A DNA stretch of 64,000 nucleotides from Celeribacter marinus (GTDB lineage: Bacteria; Pseudomonadota; Alphaproteobacteria; Rhodobacterales; Rhodobacteraceae), in the NCBI RefSeq assembly GCF_001308265.1, contig NZ_CP012023.1:1688932-1752931 (forward strand), in the 5' to 3' direction. Made by a program: the position numbers and the translations under genes. Positions 16,584 through 25,940 of this stretch are shown piece by piece; within the stretch, counting starts at the first letter, position 1; each line of letters opens with the position of its first letter. The notes under the pieces were generated by a model. That model ran no database searches, was not told the DNA's origin, and was given only the letters and a program-made list of their open reading frames with translations.

Positions 16584-17762
16584 TTGGCACGTAAGAAGAA
16601 GTCCGCAAGCGATCCAAGCCCCGTAGACGTCGAAGACCAAGTTTCCGAGACAGTTGACGTTGAGAACGTATCAGCAGACGTTGATTTGGTGAGCGATGTT
16701 GAAACCGCTACCACAGACGAAATTACCATCGACGCCACTGATGACCCACTCTCCGACACCATTGAGCCTGATAAGACCGACGACATAGCACAGGCCGATC
16801 CCCTAATCACAAATACCGTATCACCTAAAAAGAGCGGCTTTGTTCCCGCACTTCTTGGTGCTGTAGCCTGTGTCGTGATTGGGTATGGAGCCGCCAATCT
16901 CATTAAGCCTGACGGTTGGCCTTTTCCCGGAACCAATACCACAGAATTGACGGCAAAGGTTGAAGCGTTGGAAGCTGAAGTGACAGCTTTGCGATCAAAC
17001 GCCCAGAAATTGGATGGTGATTTGATTGGTGTACGCGCATCTCTGGAAGAGCAGATAAAAACTGAAGTTGGTGCAATTGATTTGAATTCACGTATCGCAC
17101 CACTTGCGGACAACCTGTCATCGCTCGAGGCGCGGTTGAGCACGGTTGAAGCGCGTCCCGTACAAGAGGCAATCGTGTCGCCCGAGGCAACCGCCGCATA
17201 TGAGCGTCAGTTGGAACAGATGCGCACTTTGCTCAATGACGAAGTGTCGCGGCTACAAACCGCTCAGGCGTCCGCGCAGGCGGATGAAATGGCCGCAACC
17301 GCAGCAACCGCGCTCGCATCCCTAAAGGCAGCGATTGATTCCGGAAATCCCTACGCCGATCTTTTGACAGGTATCGAGATCGAGATACCCGCAGCAATTG
17401 AGGGGGCGTCAGAAACCGGTGTCGCGGCTATTTCGGTTCTACAAGATGGGTTCGCACCTGCTGCGCGTGAGGCGTTAACCGCATCAGCGCGTGCCGCGTA
17501 TGACGAGGGCACACAAGGTTGGTTTGAAACGTTTACACGCACGCAACTAGGGTTACGCTCCTTGGATCCAAAAGACGGTGATAGTGCTGACGCAATCTTG
17601 TCACGGGCCGGCGCGAAGGTGACAGACGCAGATTTCCCTGCTGCCCTGTCAGAACTTGAGAATTTGCCGGATGCGGGTCGCACCGCAATGGCGGACTGGA
17701 TCGAAAAGGCATCGGCACGTGTGGCCGTAACCGACGCGCTTCAATCCATGTTTGGTCAATAA
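16584..17762 (+). CDS. Mitofilin-like inner-membrane protein (COG4223 type)
   Basis: 392 residues starting at a TTG with AAAGG 8 bp upstream. An acidic Asp/Glu/Thr-rich cytoplasmic N-terminus (about 1-80) precedes one membrane helix (about 88-106). A periplasmic coiled coil (about 118-245) and a C-terminal helical domain rich in Ala and Gly follow. The layout matches alphaproteobacterial relatives of mitochondrial Mic60, which sit between hemD and hemY and shape intracytoplasmic membranes. Family assignment rests on layout and neighbours rather than a catalytic motif. Confidence 0.8.
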   Translation: MARKKKSASDPSPVDVEDQVSETVDVENVSADVDLVSDVETATTDEITIDATDDPLSDTIEPDKTDDIAQADPLITNTVSPKKSGFVPALLGAVACVVIGYGAANLIKPDGWPFPGTNTTELTAKVEALEAEVTALRSNAQKLDGDLIGVRASLEEQIKTEVGAIDLNSRIAPLADNLSSLEARLSTVEARPVQEAIVSPEATAAYERQLEQMRTLLNDEVSRLQTAQASAQADEMAATAATALASLKAAIDSGNPYADLLTGIEIEIPAAIEGASETGVAAISVLQDGFAPAAREALTASARAAYDEGTQGWFETFTRTQLGLRSLDPKDGDSADAILSRAGAKVTDADFPAALSELENLPDAGRTAMADWIEKASARVAVTDALQSMFGQ

Positions 17763-17775
17763 GAAAGGCGCAAGA

Positions 17776-19263
17776 ATGCTTCTGTCGCTTGTAAAAATAG
17801 TTATTTTCTTTGTTATCGTGGCTGCATTGGCCTACGGCGGCGTTCTTTTACTTGAAAGTGACGGGGGGCTTCAGCTTGCGTTTGGCGGGTATGAAATTGC
17901 ACTCGGCCCACTTCAGGCTGTGATTGCGTTTGTTGCGCTTTTAGTCGCGCTTTGGATCATCATGAAGGTGATCGGGCTCGCCCTTGCTGTTGTTAAATTT
18001 CTCCTCGGAGATGAAACGGCATTGTCGCGGTATTTTGATCGAAATCGTGAGCGTAAAGGCTTTGAGGCCTTAGCAGACGGAATGTTGGCCCTAGCCTCTG
18101 GCGAGGGGCGCGTTGCAATGTCAAAAGCCGCAAAAGCAGAGAAATATCTACGCAAACCAGAACTCACCAATCTGTTAACCGCTCAAGCCGCTGAGGCAGT
18201 GGGCGACAAGCGCAAAGCTGAAGAGACGTATAAGCGCCTTTTGTCGGATGATCGGACGCGCTTTGTTGGCGTGCGCGGCATCCTGAAACAGCGACTGGAT
18301 GCTGGAGATACGGACACGGCCCTTAAGCTTGCCGAAAAGGCATTTGCGATCAAGCCCAAGCATGTCGAAACACAGGACGTTTTGCTAAAGTTGCAAGCGG
18401 ATAAAGGCGACTGGTCCGCCGCGCGCAGAACTCTGTCCGCCAAGCTCAAGCATGGCGCGATTCCCCGCGATGTCCACAAACGCAGAGATGCGGTTTTGGC
18501 CCTGTCGGAAGCTAAGGGAATTTTGGACGATGGCGCATCTATTGAAGCACGCGAAGCCGCTATTGAAGCCAATAAAAAGTCACCCGATCTCATTCCTGCG
18601 GCCGTCATGGCAGCTGATAATCTTGTGCAAAATGGAAATTCAAAACAGGCCACGCGCATCTTGAAAAAGGCATGGCAAGTTCAACCGCACCCCGATCTGG
18701 CGGCAGCGTTTGCGCGAATTGAGCCCGATGAAACTCCGGCGCAGCGCCTCAAGCGATTTGGTGCACTTACAAAGGCGAACACGGGCGATCCTGAAACGAA
18801 AATGCTTTTGGCCGAACTTCAAATTGCCAATGAGGATTTTCCGGCGGCCCGCCGCGCACTTGGGGACTTGGCCGAAATCAACCCAACGTCTCGTAGCCTG
18901 ACGATCATGGCAGCTGTCGAGCGCGGCGAGGGCGGGAGTGACGTTGTGGTTCGTGGGTGGCTGACCCGCGCCCTTACCGCCCCCCGTGGCCCTCAATGGA
19001 TTTGTGACAACTGCAATACTGTTCATACCGAATGGGCCCCCGTATGCGGAAATTGCAGCGGGTTTGACACGTTGAGCTGGCGGCAACCATCGCAGTCCGA
19101 GGTGGCCATGCCCGCCGGAACAGAGATGTTGCCCATGATCGTCGGCGCACCTGCATCGGCCGACAACGTTGTTTCAGTCGATGTGGACACAGCTGACGTT
19201 GTTGATGCTGAAATCGTCGCGGATGCGCCGTCAGAGACACAAGACAGCGACGCCAAAAAATAG
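17776..19263 (+). CDS. hemY: HemY-type TPR membrane protein with C-terminal zinc ribbon
   Basis: 495 residues from the ATG at 17776 (AAAGG upstream); an in-frame ATG at 17752 lies inside the previous gene and lacks a site. Two N-terminal membrane helices (about 2-22 and 40-62) carry a cytoplasmic HemY_N/TPR region (about 75-390). A rubredoxin-like knuckle with two CxxC pairs (CDNC and CGNC, about 408-428) and an Asp/Val-rich tail follow. This proteobacterial HemY is a haem-pathway-associated scaffold of unclear role, not the Gram-positive oxidase of the same name. Confidence 0.88.
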   Translation: MLLSLVKIVIFFVIVAALAYGGVLLLESDGGLQLAFGGYEIALGPLQAVIAFVALLVALWIIMKVIGLALAVVKFLLGDETALSRYFDRNRERKGFEALADGMLALASGEGRVAMSKAAKAEKYLRKPELTNLLTAQAAEAVGDKRKAEETYKRLLSDDRTRFVGVRGILKQRLDAGDTDTALKLAEKAFAIKPKHVETQDVLLKLQADKGDWSAARRTLSAKLKHGAIPRDVHKRRDAVLALSEAKGILDDGASIEAREAAIEANKKSPDLIPAAVMAADNLVQNGNSKQATRILKKAWQVQPHPDLAAAFARIEPDETPAQRLKRFGALTKANTGDPETKMLLAELQIANEDFPAARRALGDLAEINPTSRSLTIMAAVERGEGGSDVVVRGWLTRALTAPRGPQWICDNCNTVHTEWAPVCGNCSGFDTLSWRQPSQSEVAMPAGTEMLPMIVGAPASADNVVSVDVDTADVVDAEIVADAPSETQDSDAKK

Positions 19264-19334
19264 GGCTACACAGGTATAAAATAAGTTGCTAAAGACCGTC
19301 TCGCAAACGATCAATGATCGCGTGCAAAAACGGT

Positions 19335-19410
19335 GCCGGTGTAGCTCATCTGGTAGAGCACATCATTCGTAATGATGGGGTAGTAGGTTCGAGTCCTATC
19401 ACCGGCACCA
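19335..19410 (+). tRNA. tRNA-Thr(CGT)
   Basis: 76 nt including an encoded CCA. Acceptor GCCGGTG pairs with CACCGGC. The D stem GCTC/GAGC and the anticodon stem CATCA/TGATG close a loop with anticodon CGT. The T arm has TTCGAGT. Reads ACG codons. Stands alone between hemY and pgm. Confidence 0.97.
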
Positions 19411-19518
19411 GTTACCATTTACATGAATTCACTCTCGACCTTTCACCATAATAAGGGTGAAATATCACGTGTATTCCGCGCTCTAGGCGTTAAGTTGTGG
19501 ATCAAAGGAGATCTACCT

Positions 19519-21150
19519 ATGACCATTGAACTTGTTACCACGACACCGATCGAGGGCCAGAAGCCGGGAACAAGCGGGCTTCGCAAAAAGACGAAGGTCT
19601 TCGAAGGGCGTCACTACCTTGAAAACTACGTTCAAGCGACGTTCAACGGCATTGGTGGCGTTGAGGGTAAGACCTTGGTTGTCGGTGGTGACGGGCGATA
19701 TTTCAATGATGCGGCCATCCAAGTTATTTTGAGAATGGCCGCCGCGAACGGCGCAGCGTGTTGTGTAGTTGGACAAGGTGGCTTGTTGTCGACGCCCGCG
19801 GCGTCACATCTCATTCGAAAACGCGGCGCCGATGGTGGATTAATTTTGTCTGCGAGTCACAACCCTGGTGGTCCTGATGCTGATTTTGGGTTGAAATATA
19901 ACGGCTCAAACGGCGGGCCGGCGACACAAATCGTAACTGATAAAATTTACGAGCGCACCAAATCTATTTTAGAGTACAGAATACAGACGGCAGACGATGT
20001 TGATCTATCAACAGTCGGCGTGACGCGATTGGGGAACTTGGTGGTTGAGGTCGTCGATCCAGTTTCAGACTATGCTGAATTGATGTCGCATCTGTTTGAT
20101 TTTCCGAAAATCAGATCGCTATTTTCATCCGGATTCACAATGCGGTTTGATGCGATGCACGCCGTCACCGGACCATATGCGATCAAGATTTTAGAAGAGA
20201 TCCTTGGCGCGCCAAAAGGGACGGTGATCAATGGCCAACCTGCTCCCGATTTCGGTGGCGGTCATCCCGATCCCAACCCCACATGGGCCAAGGGATTGAT
20301 GGATGAGATGCACTCTGACCATTCCCCAGACTTTGGTGCGGCATCTGATGGAGATGGTGACCGCAACATGATTGTGGGTCGCGGCGCTTACGTTACCCCC
20401 TCCGATAGTCTTGCGCTACTCGCGGCAAAGGCGCACTTGGCCCCAGCGTATGCAAATGGTCTAGTGGGAATTGCACGCTCCATGCCGACCTCAGGGGCGG
20501 TAGATCGCGTCGCGGAAAAGCTTGGCATTGAATGCCATGAGACGCCGACAGGGTGGAAGTACTTCGGTAATCTGCTTGATGCGGGCAAAGTGACGCTATG
20601 TGGTGAGGAAAGCGCGGGCACAGGATCTGATCATGTGCGCGAAAAAGACGGGCTATGGGCCGTTCTTTTATGGCTTAATATCCTCGCTGAAACGCGCGTG
20701 TCCGTATCCGAATTGATGGACGACCTTTGGCGAGATTTCGGAAGGTGTTTCTATTCGCGCCACGACTACGAGGATGTGAACGCGGAACAGGCAAATGCAA
20801 TGATGGAGGCGCTGCGGGCGCAATTGCCGGAGATGACGGGGCGGAAAATCAACGGACTTGATGTCATTTATGCCGATGAATTCGCCTACGACGATCCCGT
20901 GGATGGATCACATTCAAGCGGACAAGGGATTAGAATTGGATTTTCTGGGGGCGGTCGCGCCGTGTTCCGGCTATCGGGAACCGGAACTGTTGGTGCCACT
21001 ATTCGGCTCTATCTCGAAAGATTTGAAACGGACGCCGCTCTTTTTGATATGGCGGTCGAGGATGCTTTGTCCCCGATCACGGGGGCTGCGTTGGCTCTTT
21101 CGGATTTGCATAAATTCACCAACAAAATTGCTCCTGACGTGATCACCTAA
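19519..21150 (+). CDS. pgm: Phosphoglucomutase (alpha-D-glucose phosphate-specific)
   Basis: 543 residues from the ATG at 19519, which has a near-perfect AAAGGAG at 19504-19510; an earlier in-frame ATG overlaps the tRNA spacer and was rejected. Interconverts glucose-1-phosphate and glucose-6-phosphate. The phosphoserine loop is LSASHNPGG (Ser about 113), the metal loop is DGDGDRNM, the sugar loop CGEESAGTGSDH, and the phosphate-binding loop RLSGTGTVGATIR. Complete four-domain enzyme. Confidence 0.97.
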   Translation: MTIELVTTTPIEGQKPGTSGLRKKTKVFEGRHYLENYVQATFNGIGGVEGKTLVVGGDGRYFNDAAIQVILRMAAANGAACCVVGQGGLLSTPAASHLIRKRGADGGLILSASHNPGGPDADFGLKYNGSNGGPATQIVTDKIYERTKSILEYRIQTADDVDLSTVGVTRLGNLVVEVVDPVSDYAELMSHLFDFPKIRSLFSSGFTMRFDAMHAVTGPYAIKILEEILGAPKGTVINGQPAPDFGGGHPDPNPTWAKGLMDEMHSDHSPDFGAASDGDGDRNMIVGRGAYVTPSDSLALLAAKAHLAPAYANGLVGIARSMPTSGAVDRVAEKLGIECHETPTGWKYFGNLLDAGKVTLCGEESAGTGSDHVREKDGLWAVLLWLNILAETRVSVSELMDDLWRDFGRCFYSRHDYEDVNAEQANAMMEALRAQLPEMTGRKINGLDVIYADEFAYDDPVDGSHSSGQGIRIGFSGGGRAVFRLSGTGTVGATIRLYLERFETDAALFDMAVEDALSPITGAALALSDLHKFTNKIAPDVIT

Positions 21151-21242
21151 ACAAAACGACAAATGCCTAAACTTTTAGAAGTTAAGCCGCCTTTCATATC
21201 TGCCTGATACATCCGGAGTCGGGTGAAATGTGAGGTGGTGGT

Positions 21243-22055
21243 ATGAGTGCTAAGGGAAATGCACCGATAATCATCAAAAGGAAAAAAGTCATTAAGGGTG
21301 GCGGCCATCACGGCGGCGCCTGGAAGGTAGCGTATGCTGACTTCGTAACGGCAATGATGGCGTTCTTTTTGTTGATGTGGTTGCTAAACGCGACAACGGA
21401 AAAGCAAAGAAAAGGGATAGCGGATTTCTTTAATCCAACCATTCCTGTGAACCGCATCTCGGGCGGTGGAGACGGTGTGTTCGGGGGAGATTCTGTCTTT
21501 ACCGAGGAAACACTCTCCCAAAACGGCACAGGCGCATCAGCGGGTGAGCGGGGTGACGCAGAGGCCGTGATTCAAGAGGCCAAATCCTTTGACGAAGTGC
21601 AATCATTGCTGTCCGCGTTCAGCGGCGAAAGCATGGCCGCGGAGGCTGCCCTTCGTCACATTGTGACAAAGGTGACAGACGAGGGTCTCATCGTAGAGAT
21701 TCACGACCTCAAAAGTGAACCGCTTTTCGAGCCGAAAACACATCAACCGACCGAGGTGACAACCATCATCGTGTCGATGCTATCGCGTGTATTTAATGTT
21801 GTGAAAAATGAAATTGCTGTCACGGGCTATGTCAGCGCGCAACCTTTGGTGCTTGCAGATAATCCAGTTTGGGACTTATCGACGCGCCGCGCGGATCAAA
21901 TCCGACTACTTCTCGAAGCTGAGGGAACACCGACGACACGTATTCAACGCGTTACCGGATACGCCGATCGCAAACCCGTCACGCGCAACCCGATATCGTT
22001 TAGAAACAACCGCGTTGAGATCATCCTCTTGCGAGAGTTTCCAATCAATAAATAG
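21243..22055 (+). CDS. motB: Flagellar motor stator protein MotB
   Basis: 270 residues. A basic N-terminus (IIIKRKKVIKGGGHHGG) precedes one membrane helix (about 37-55) with the proton-binding Asp in YADFVTAMMAFFLLMW. A periplasmic plug/linker and a C-terminal OmpA-like peptidoglycan-binding domain follow (LSTRRADQIRLLLEAEG near 216-232; NRVEIILL near the end). Partner of MotA, which is 20 kb away on the other strand. First gene of the second flagellar block. Confidence 0.95.
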   Translation: MSAKGNAPIIIKRKKVIKGGGHHGGAWKVAYADFVTAMMAFFLLMWLLNATTEKQRKGIADFFNPTIPVNRISGGGDGVFGGDSVFTEETLSQNGTGASAGERGDAEAVIQEAKSFDEVQSLLSAFSGESMAAEAALRHIVTKVTDEGLIVEIHDLKSEPLFEPKTHQPTEVTTIIVSMLSRVFNVVKNEIAVTGYVSAQPLVLADNPVWDLSTRRADQIRLLLEAEGTPTTRIQRVTGYADRKPVTRNPISFRNNRVEIILLREFPINK

Positions 22056-22071
22056 ATCGGATTTTAGATGT

Positions 22072-22086
22072 TAGGTAGCTGTTAAG
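22072..22086. promoter_or_regulatory. CtrA-like box upstream of flgE
   Basis: TTAG-N7-TTAA, one mismatch from TTAA-N7-TTAA, in the motB-flgE gap 57 bp before flgE. Consistent with separate cell-cycle control of the hook and hook-filament genes; binding is inferred. Confidence 0.5.
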
Positions 22087-22098
22087 AGTAAGTGTGCA

Positions 22099-22126
22099 TG
22101 CTTGGGCCAGCATAGGTCCAAGCATC
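22099..22126 (+). promoter_or_regulatory. Hairpin in the flgE leader
   Basis: ATGCTTGGGCC (22099-22109) pairs with GGTCCAAGCAT (22116-22126) around a 6-base loop with one G-T pair. No T-run follows; instead a GAAAGG ribosome-binding site and the flgE ATG come 3-17 bp later. More likely an mRNA-stability or translation element than a terminator. Confidence 0.4.
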
Positions 22127-22142
22127 AGAAAGGCGCTTCCCA

Positions 22143-23435
22143 ATGACCATTTCCTCCTCGCTCAATGCAGGTGTTGCAGGCCTTAGCGCCAATGCCACGC
22201 GTCTAGCTACGATTTCCGACAACATCGCGAACTCGGGCACCTACGGATACAAGCGAGCAAACACAGAATTTGAATCATTTGTAATTGGCGGTAATGCCGG
22301 AGCGGGCGTCTATTCCGCTGGCGGTGTCCGGTCATTCACATCACGCCTCGTCGAAGAACAAGGCGCATTGATTTCCACATCCAACGCAACCGATATCGCC
22401 GTGTCCGGCCGCGGAATGCTTCCGGTGACGACAGAAGTGTCTCTAGATGCTCAGTCTGGTGATCAACCTATGTTGATGACCACAACGGGGTCGTTTCACA
22501 CCGATGCCAACGGCGTTTTAAAAACGGACTCCGGCTTGGTCTTGCTGGGTTGGCCTGCGGATGCAGATGGAACAATTCCAACCTTCCCGCGCGACACCAT
22601 GTCGGGCATGGAGCCAATCGTGATCAACGCCAACCAAACGGCTGGCGACCCAACAACACGAATGAACCTCGGCGTGAACCTTCCCGCCGAAGATGCGTCT
22701 GACCCATTGCCACTCTCGGTAGAGTATTTCGGCAACCTAGGGACATCTGAATCTCTCGATATCGTGTTTACGCCTCAAGCGGCCGACAATACGTGGGTAA
22801 TGACGATTACTGATTCCGCACAAACCGGCGCCACCATCGGCGAATACACTCTCGTTTTCGATAGCTCTCGTGGTGCTGGCGGCACCCTTTCGTCGGTCAC
22901 TCCAACAGCTAATAGCCCGATAACAGCCATTTATAACGATACTGAAGGTACGCTCGCCCTCGAAGTGGCTGGTGGACCAATTGAAGCAACAATCGGCAAA
23001 ATCGGCGACACAAATGGACTGACACAGCTCTCCGATAGCTTTGCGCCCACGCAGATCACCAAAGACGGCTCCCCCGTCGGTAACCTGACATCGGTTGAAG
23101 TGGATGATAACGGCTATATGACCGCGACATACGACACAGGATTTACGCGCCGTATTTATCAAATTCCGCTTGTTGATGTCCCCAATCCCAATGGCTTGAT
23201 CTCACTCAACAACCAAACCTATCAAGTTTCTCCAAATTCTGGATCTTTCTTTTTGTGGGATGCAGGTGATGGGCCAACGGGTGCCATAGCAGGCTATGCG
23301 CGCGAGGGATCGACCACGGATGTAGCAGGCGAATTGACCGATCTCATTCAAACGCAACGCGCCTATTCGTCGAATGCCAAAGTGATCCAAACCGTCGATG
23401 AAATGCTACAGGAGACAACCAACATCAAACGCTAA
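22143..23435 (+). CDS. flgE: Flagellar hook protein FlgE
   Basis: 430 residues. The N-terminal rod/hook signature LNAGVAGLSANATRLATISDN includes the ANNISDN-like motif (split here at 8-28). A variable middle domain and the C-terminal helix (ELTDLIQTQRAYSSNAKVIQTVDEMLQETTNIKR region, 397-430) complete the hook-subunit architecture. Exported through the flagellar gate without a cleaved signal. Preceded by a CtrA-like box and a leader hairpin. Confidence 0.95.
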   Translation: MTISSSLNAGVAGLSANATRLATISDNIANSGTYGYKRANTEFESFVIGGNAGAGVYSAGGVRSFTSRLVEEQGALISTSNATDIAVSGRGMLPVTTEVSLDAQSGDQPMLMTTTGSFHTDANGVLKTDSGLVLLGWPADADGTIPTFPRDTMSGMEPIVINANQTAGDPTTRMNLGVNLPAEDASDPLPLSVEYFGNLGTSESLDIVFTPQAADNTWVMTITDSAQTGATIGEYTLVFDSSRGAGGTLSSVTPTANSPITAIYNDTEGTLALEVAGGPIEATIGKIGDTNGLTQLSDSFAPTQITKDGSPVGNLTSVEVDDNGYMTATYDTGFTRRIYQIPLVDVPNPNGLISLNNQTYQVSPNSGSFFLWDAGDGPTGAIAGYAREGSTTDVAGELTDLIQTQRAYSSNAKVIQTVDEMLQETTNIKR

Positions 23436-23472
23436 CGTTGATCTAGGTAACCTGAATTGAAACGAGACCGTC

Positions 23473-24930
23473 ATGAGTATCACGAATGCCTTATCCAATG
23501 CCCTATCAGGATTAAACGCGACAACGCGTGCTGCGGGCGTCGTCTCTTCAAATGTCGCGAATGCGATGACCGAGGGATACGGACGGCGTGAAATTGAGTT
23601 GGGCACACGTCAAGTAGGAGGTCAGGCATCCGGTGTATCTGTTGTGTCGGTTCACCGGATGACCGATCCTGTGGTCATGGGTGAGCGCCGTATCTCAGAC
23701 GGTCTTGTTGCACTGGAAAGTACACGTGTTGACTACCACGATACGATTTCTCGTGCGCTGGGACAGGCAGATGATTCAGGGTCCATTACCGGACTTATCG
23801 TAGATCTCGAGGCAAGTATTATTGAGGCCTCAAACCATCCGGAATCGGATGCGCACTTGTACGAAGTCTCCAACTCTGCATCGGCCCTTGCGGATAAGAT
23901 AAACCGAGCGGCAGATACGATTTCATCGGTTCGCCAGAACGCAGACCGCGACATTTCGAACACCGTTGACCGACTCCAAAGTGCGCTATCCAAGGTCGTA
24001 ACAATGAACGTCGAGATACAGGAAAATGTATCGTCGGGATACGATGCAAGTGGCCTGATTGATCAGCGCCAGACCATCATCGACGAAATCTCTAGAATCA
24101 TACCCGTCAAAGAAGTTGAGCGGGAAAACGGTATGGTCTCATTGTATTCTCCGGGTGGCGCGATCCTAGTCTCATCAAAGGCTGCAACAGTAGACTTTAC
24201 GCCCATTGGGAAAATTACACCTGATATGAGTGTTGATCCCGGTATTTTGTCGGGCTTGACGATCAATGGCCAACCCGTATCAACCCGCGCCGACAAGGGG
24301 CCAATTGCGGGCGGTCAACTGGCCGGCCTGTTTGAAATCCGCGATACGCTCGCGCCTGAAGCACAGACCAAACTCGATGCTTTTACGAGAGATTTAATGA
24401 CACGGTTCGAAGATCCGTCCATGGATCCGACACTTGCCGCCGGTATGGCCGGATTATTTACAGACAATGATGCGCCATTTGATCCGGCCGAAGAATTGGG
24501 ACTATCGAACCGGATTTCGGTCAACACGGCAGTTGATCCTAGAAACGGAGGGGAACTTTGGCATCTACGAGATGGGTTGGGCGCAACGAGCGAGGGAGAC
24601 GCGGGCGATGCCAGCCTCCTTCAAGCGATGCTTGCAAACCTGCAAAGTGGGATTGCGACGGCCTCGGGTGGTTTTTCAGCGATTGAACGCTCCAGCAGTA
24701 GCCTATCCTCAGATTTATTTTCCTTCTTTGAGACGGCGAGTCTCGCCTCAGAAAGCGATCTGAGTTTTGCAAGCGCCCAACAAGCCACACTTAAAAGCAT
24801 TGAACTCGAAAACGGCGTGGATACCGACCAAGAGCTCCAAAAGCTGCTCGTGATTGAACGTTCCTACGCTGCAAATGCCAAAGTTATCGAAACGGTCGAA
24901 GCATTATTCGATCAATTGATGAGGATCTGA
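23473..24930 (+). CDS. flgK: Flagellar hook-filament junction protein FlgK
   Basis: 485 residues. The N-terminus SITNALSNALSGLNATTRA and the SSNVANAMTEGYGRR motif (25-40) are the axial-protein signature. Heptad-rich D1 helices lie at about 90-190, and the C-terminal helix ends KVIETVEALFDQLMRI. Joins hook to filament with FlgL, which follows 2 bp later. Follows flgE by 37 bp. Confidence 0.94.
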   Translation: MSITNALSNALSGLNATTRAAGVVSSNVANAMTEGYGRREIELGTRQVGGQASGVSVVSVHRMTDPVVMGERRISDGLVALESTRVDYHDTISRALGQADDSGSITGLIVDLEASIIEASNHPESDAHLYEVSNSASALADKINRAADTISSVRQNADRDISNTVDRLQSALSKVVTMNVEIQENVSSGYDASGLIDQRQTIIDEISRIIPVKEVERENGMVSLYSPGGAILVSSKAATVDFTPIGKITPDMSVDPGILSGLTINGQPVSTRADKGPIAGGQLAGLFEIRDTLAPEAQTKLDAFTRDLMTRFEDPSMDPTLAAGMAGLFTDNDAPFDPAEELGLSNRISVNTAVDPRNGGELWHLRDGLGATSEGDAGDASLLQAMLANLQSGIATASGGFSAIERSSSSLSSDLFSFFETASLASESDLSFASAQQATLKSIELENGVDTDQELQKLLVIERSYAANAKVIETVEALFDQLMRI

Positions 24931-24932
24931 AC

Positions 24933-25940
24933 ATGAATTCGCTGACCATAGGTGATCTTTCGACGGTGTTCAGACGCATGTCTCTTGTGAACCAAACCAA
25001 AACAAACCTAGAAACCTATTCCATGGAAATTGCGAGCGGACGTAAGGCAGAGCTTAGCAAGTCTTTAAGCGGAAACTTCACACCATTAGCCAGTATGGAA
25101 CGCACATTGCGCACCATAGAAAGCTATCAGCGCGGTGTGGATGATGCCGTCTTTTTCGCGTCGTCCATGCAAAACGTTCTGGGGTCTGTCGCGGGCCACG
25201 TGGACGATGCCGCAGCCCCGCTAATCAACTCAGCGACATATAACAACTCGGCGACGATGGAAATCACCAGCGCCGAGACACGCGCAACACTCGATTCAGT
25301 TGTATACGCATTTAATACACGCGCTGGTGGACGAGCGCTATTTAGTGGCGCGGCCACACAAACTACACCGCTTCAAAGCTCCGAAACCTTGATGGCTGAA
25401 ATTCAAACGGCAATAGCCGGGGCGACTACGGCCGACGAAATTATTACTGCTGTTGACGCGTGGTTCGCGCCAGGTAGCGGCAGCTATGATACCGCGATGT
25501 ACAAAGGCTCGGCCTCACCAAAATCTGGCTTTGTGCTCAACGACTATGAAACCGCAAACTTTGACACTACCGCCTCTAATCAAGGGGTGAGAGACACATT
25601 AAAGGGACTCGTACTAGGCGCACTTGTGTCAGAAGGCGCGTTACCCGGAGATCTCTCTGAACAAGCCAAGCTTATGCAAACAGCTGGTGAGCGCCTTTAC
25701 GGGGCAAGCGGAAAGATGCAGCTTTTGTCATCACGCGTCGGCGCACAAGAAGCCAAGATCGAAGCGGCGTCTGTACGCAACACAGCCGAACAATACGCAA
25801 CAGAGCGGGCCAAACTAGAAATTGTGTCCGCTGATATCTACGATTCAGCAACCAAACTGACCCAAGCCGAAACCCAACTTGAAATGATGTACACAATAAC
25901 TGCGCGTCTTTCTAACCTTAAGCTATCGGACTACATTTAA
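24933..25940 (+). CDS. flgL: Flagellar hook-filament junction protein FlgL
   Basis: 335 residues. N-terminal flagellin-like helix (about 1-60, with METASGRK-type pattern EIASGRKAELSK) and C-terminal helix (about 260-335) flank a variable domain. FSGAATQTTPL near 130 corresponds to the conserved LFSG segment of FlgL and flagellins. Overlaps flgI by one base (TAATG), so translation is coupled. Flagellin itself is not in the window. Confidence 0.92.
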   Translation: MNSLTIGDLSTVFRRMSLVNQTKTNLETYSMEIASGRKAELSKSLSGNFTPLASMERTLRTIESYQRGVDDAVFFASSMQNVLGSVAGHVDDAAAPLINSATYNNSATMEITSAETRATLDSVVYAFNTRAGGRALFSGAATQTTPLQSSETLMAEIQTAIAGATTADEIITAVDAWFAPGSGSYDTAMYKGSASPKSGFVLNDYETANFDTTASNQGVRDTLKGLVLGALVSEGALPGDLSEQAKLMQTAGERLYGASGKMQLLSSRVGAQEAKIEAASVRNTAEQYATERAKLEIVSADIYDSATKLTQAETQLEMMYTITARLSNLKLSDYI

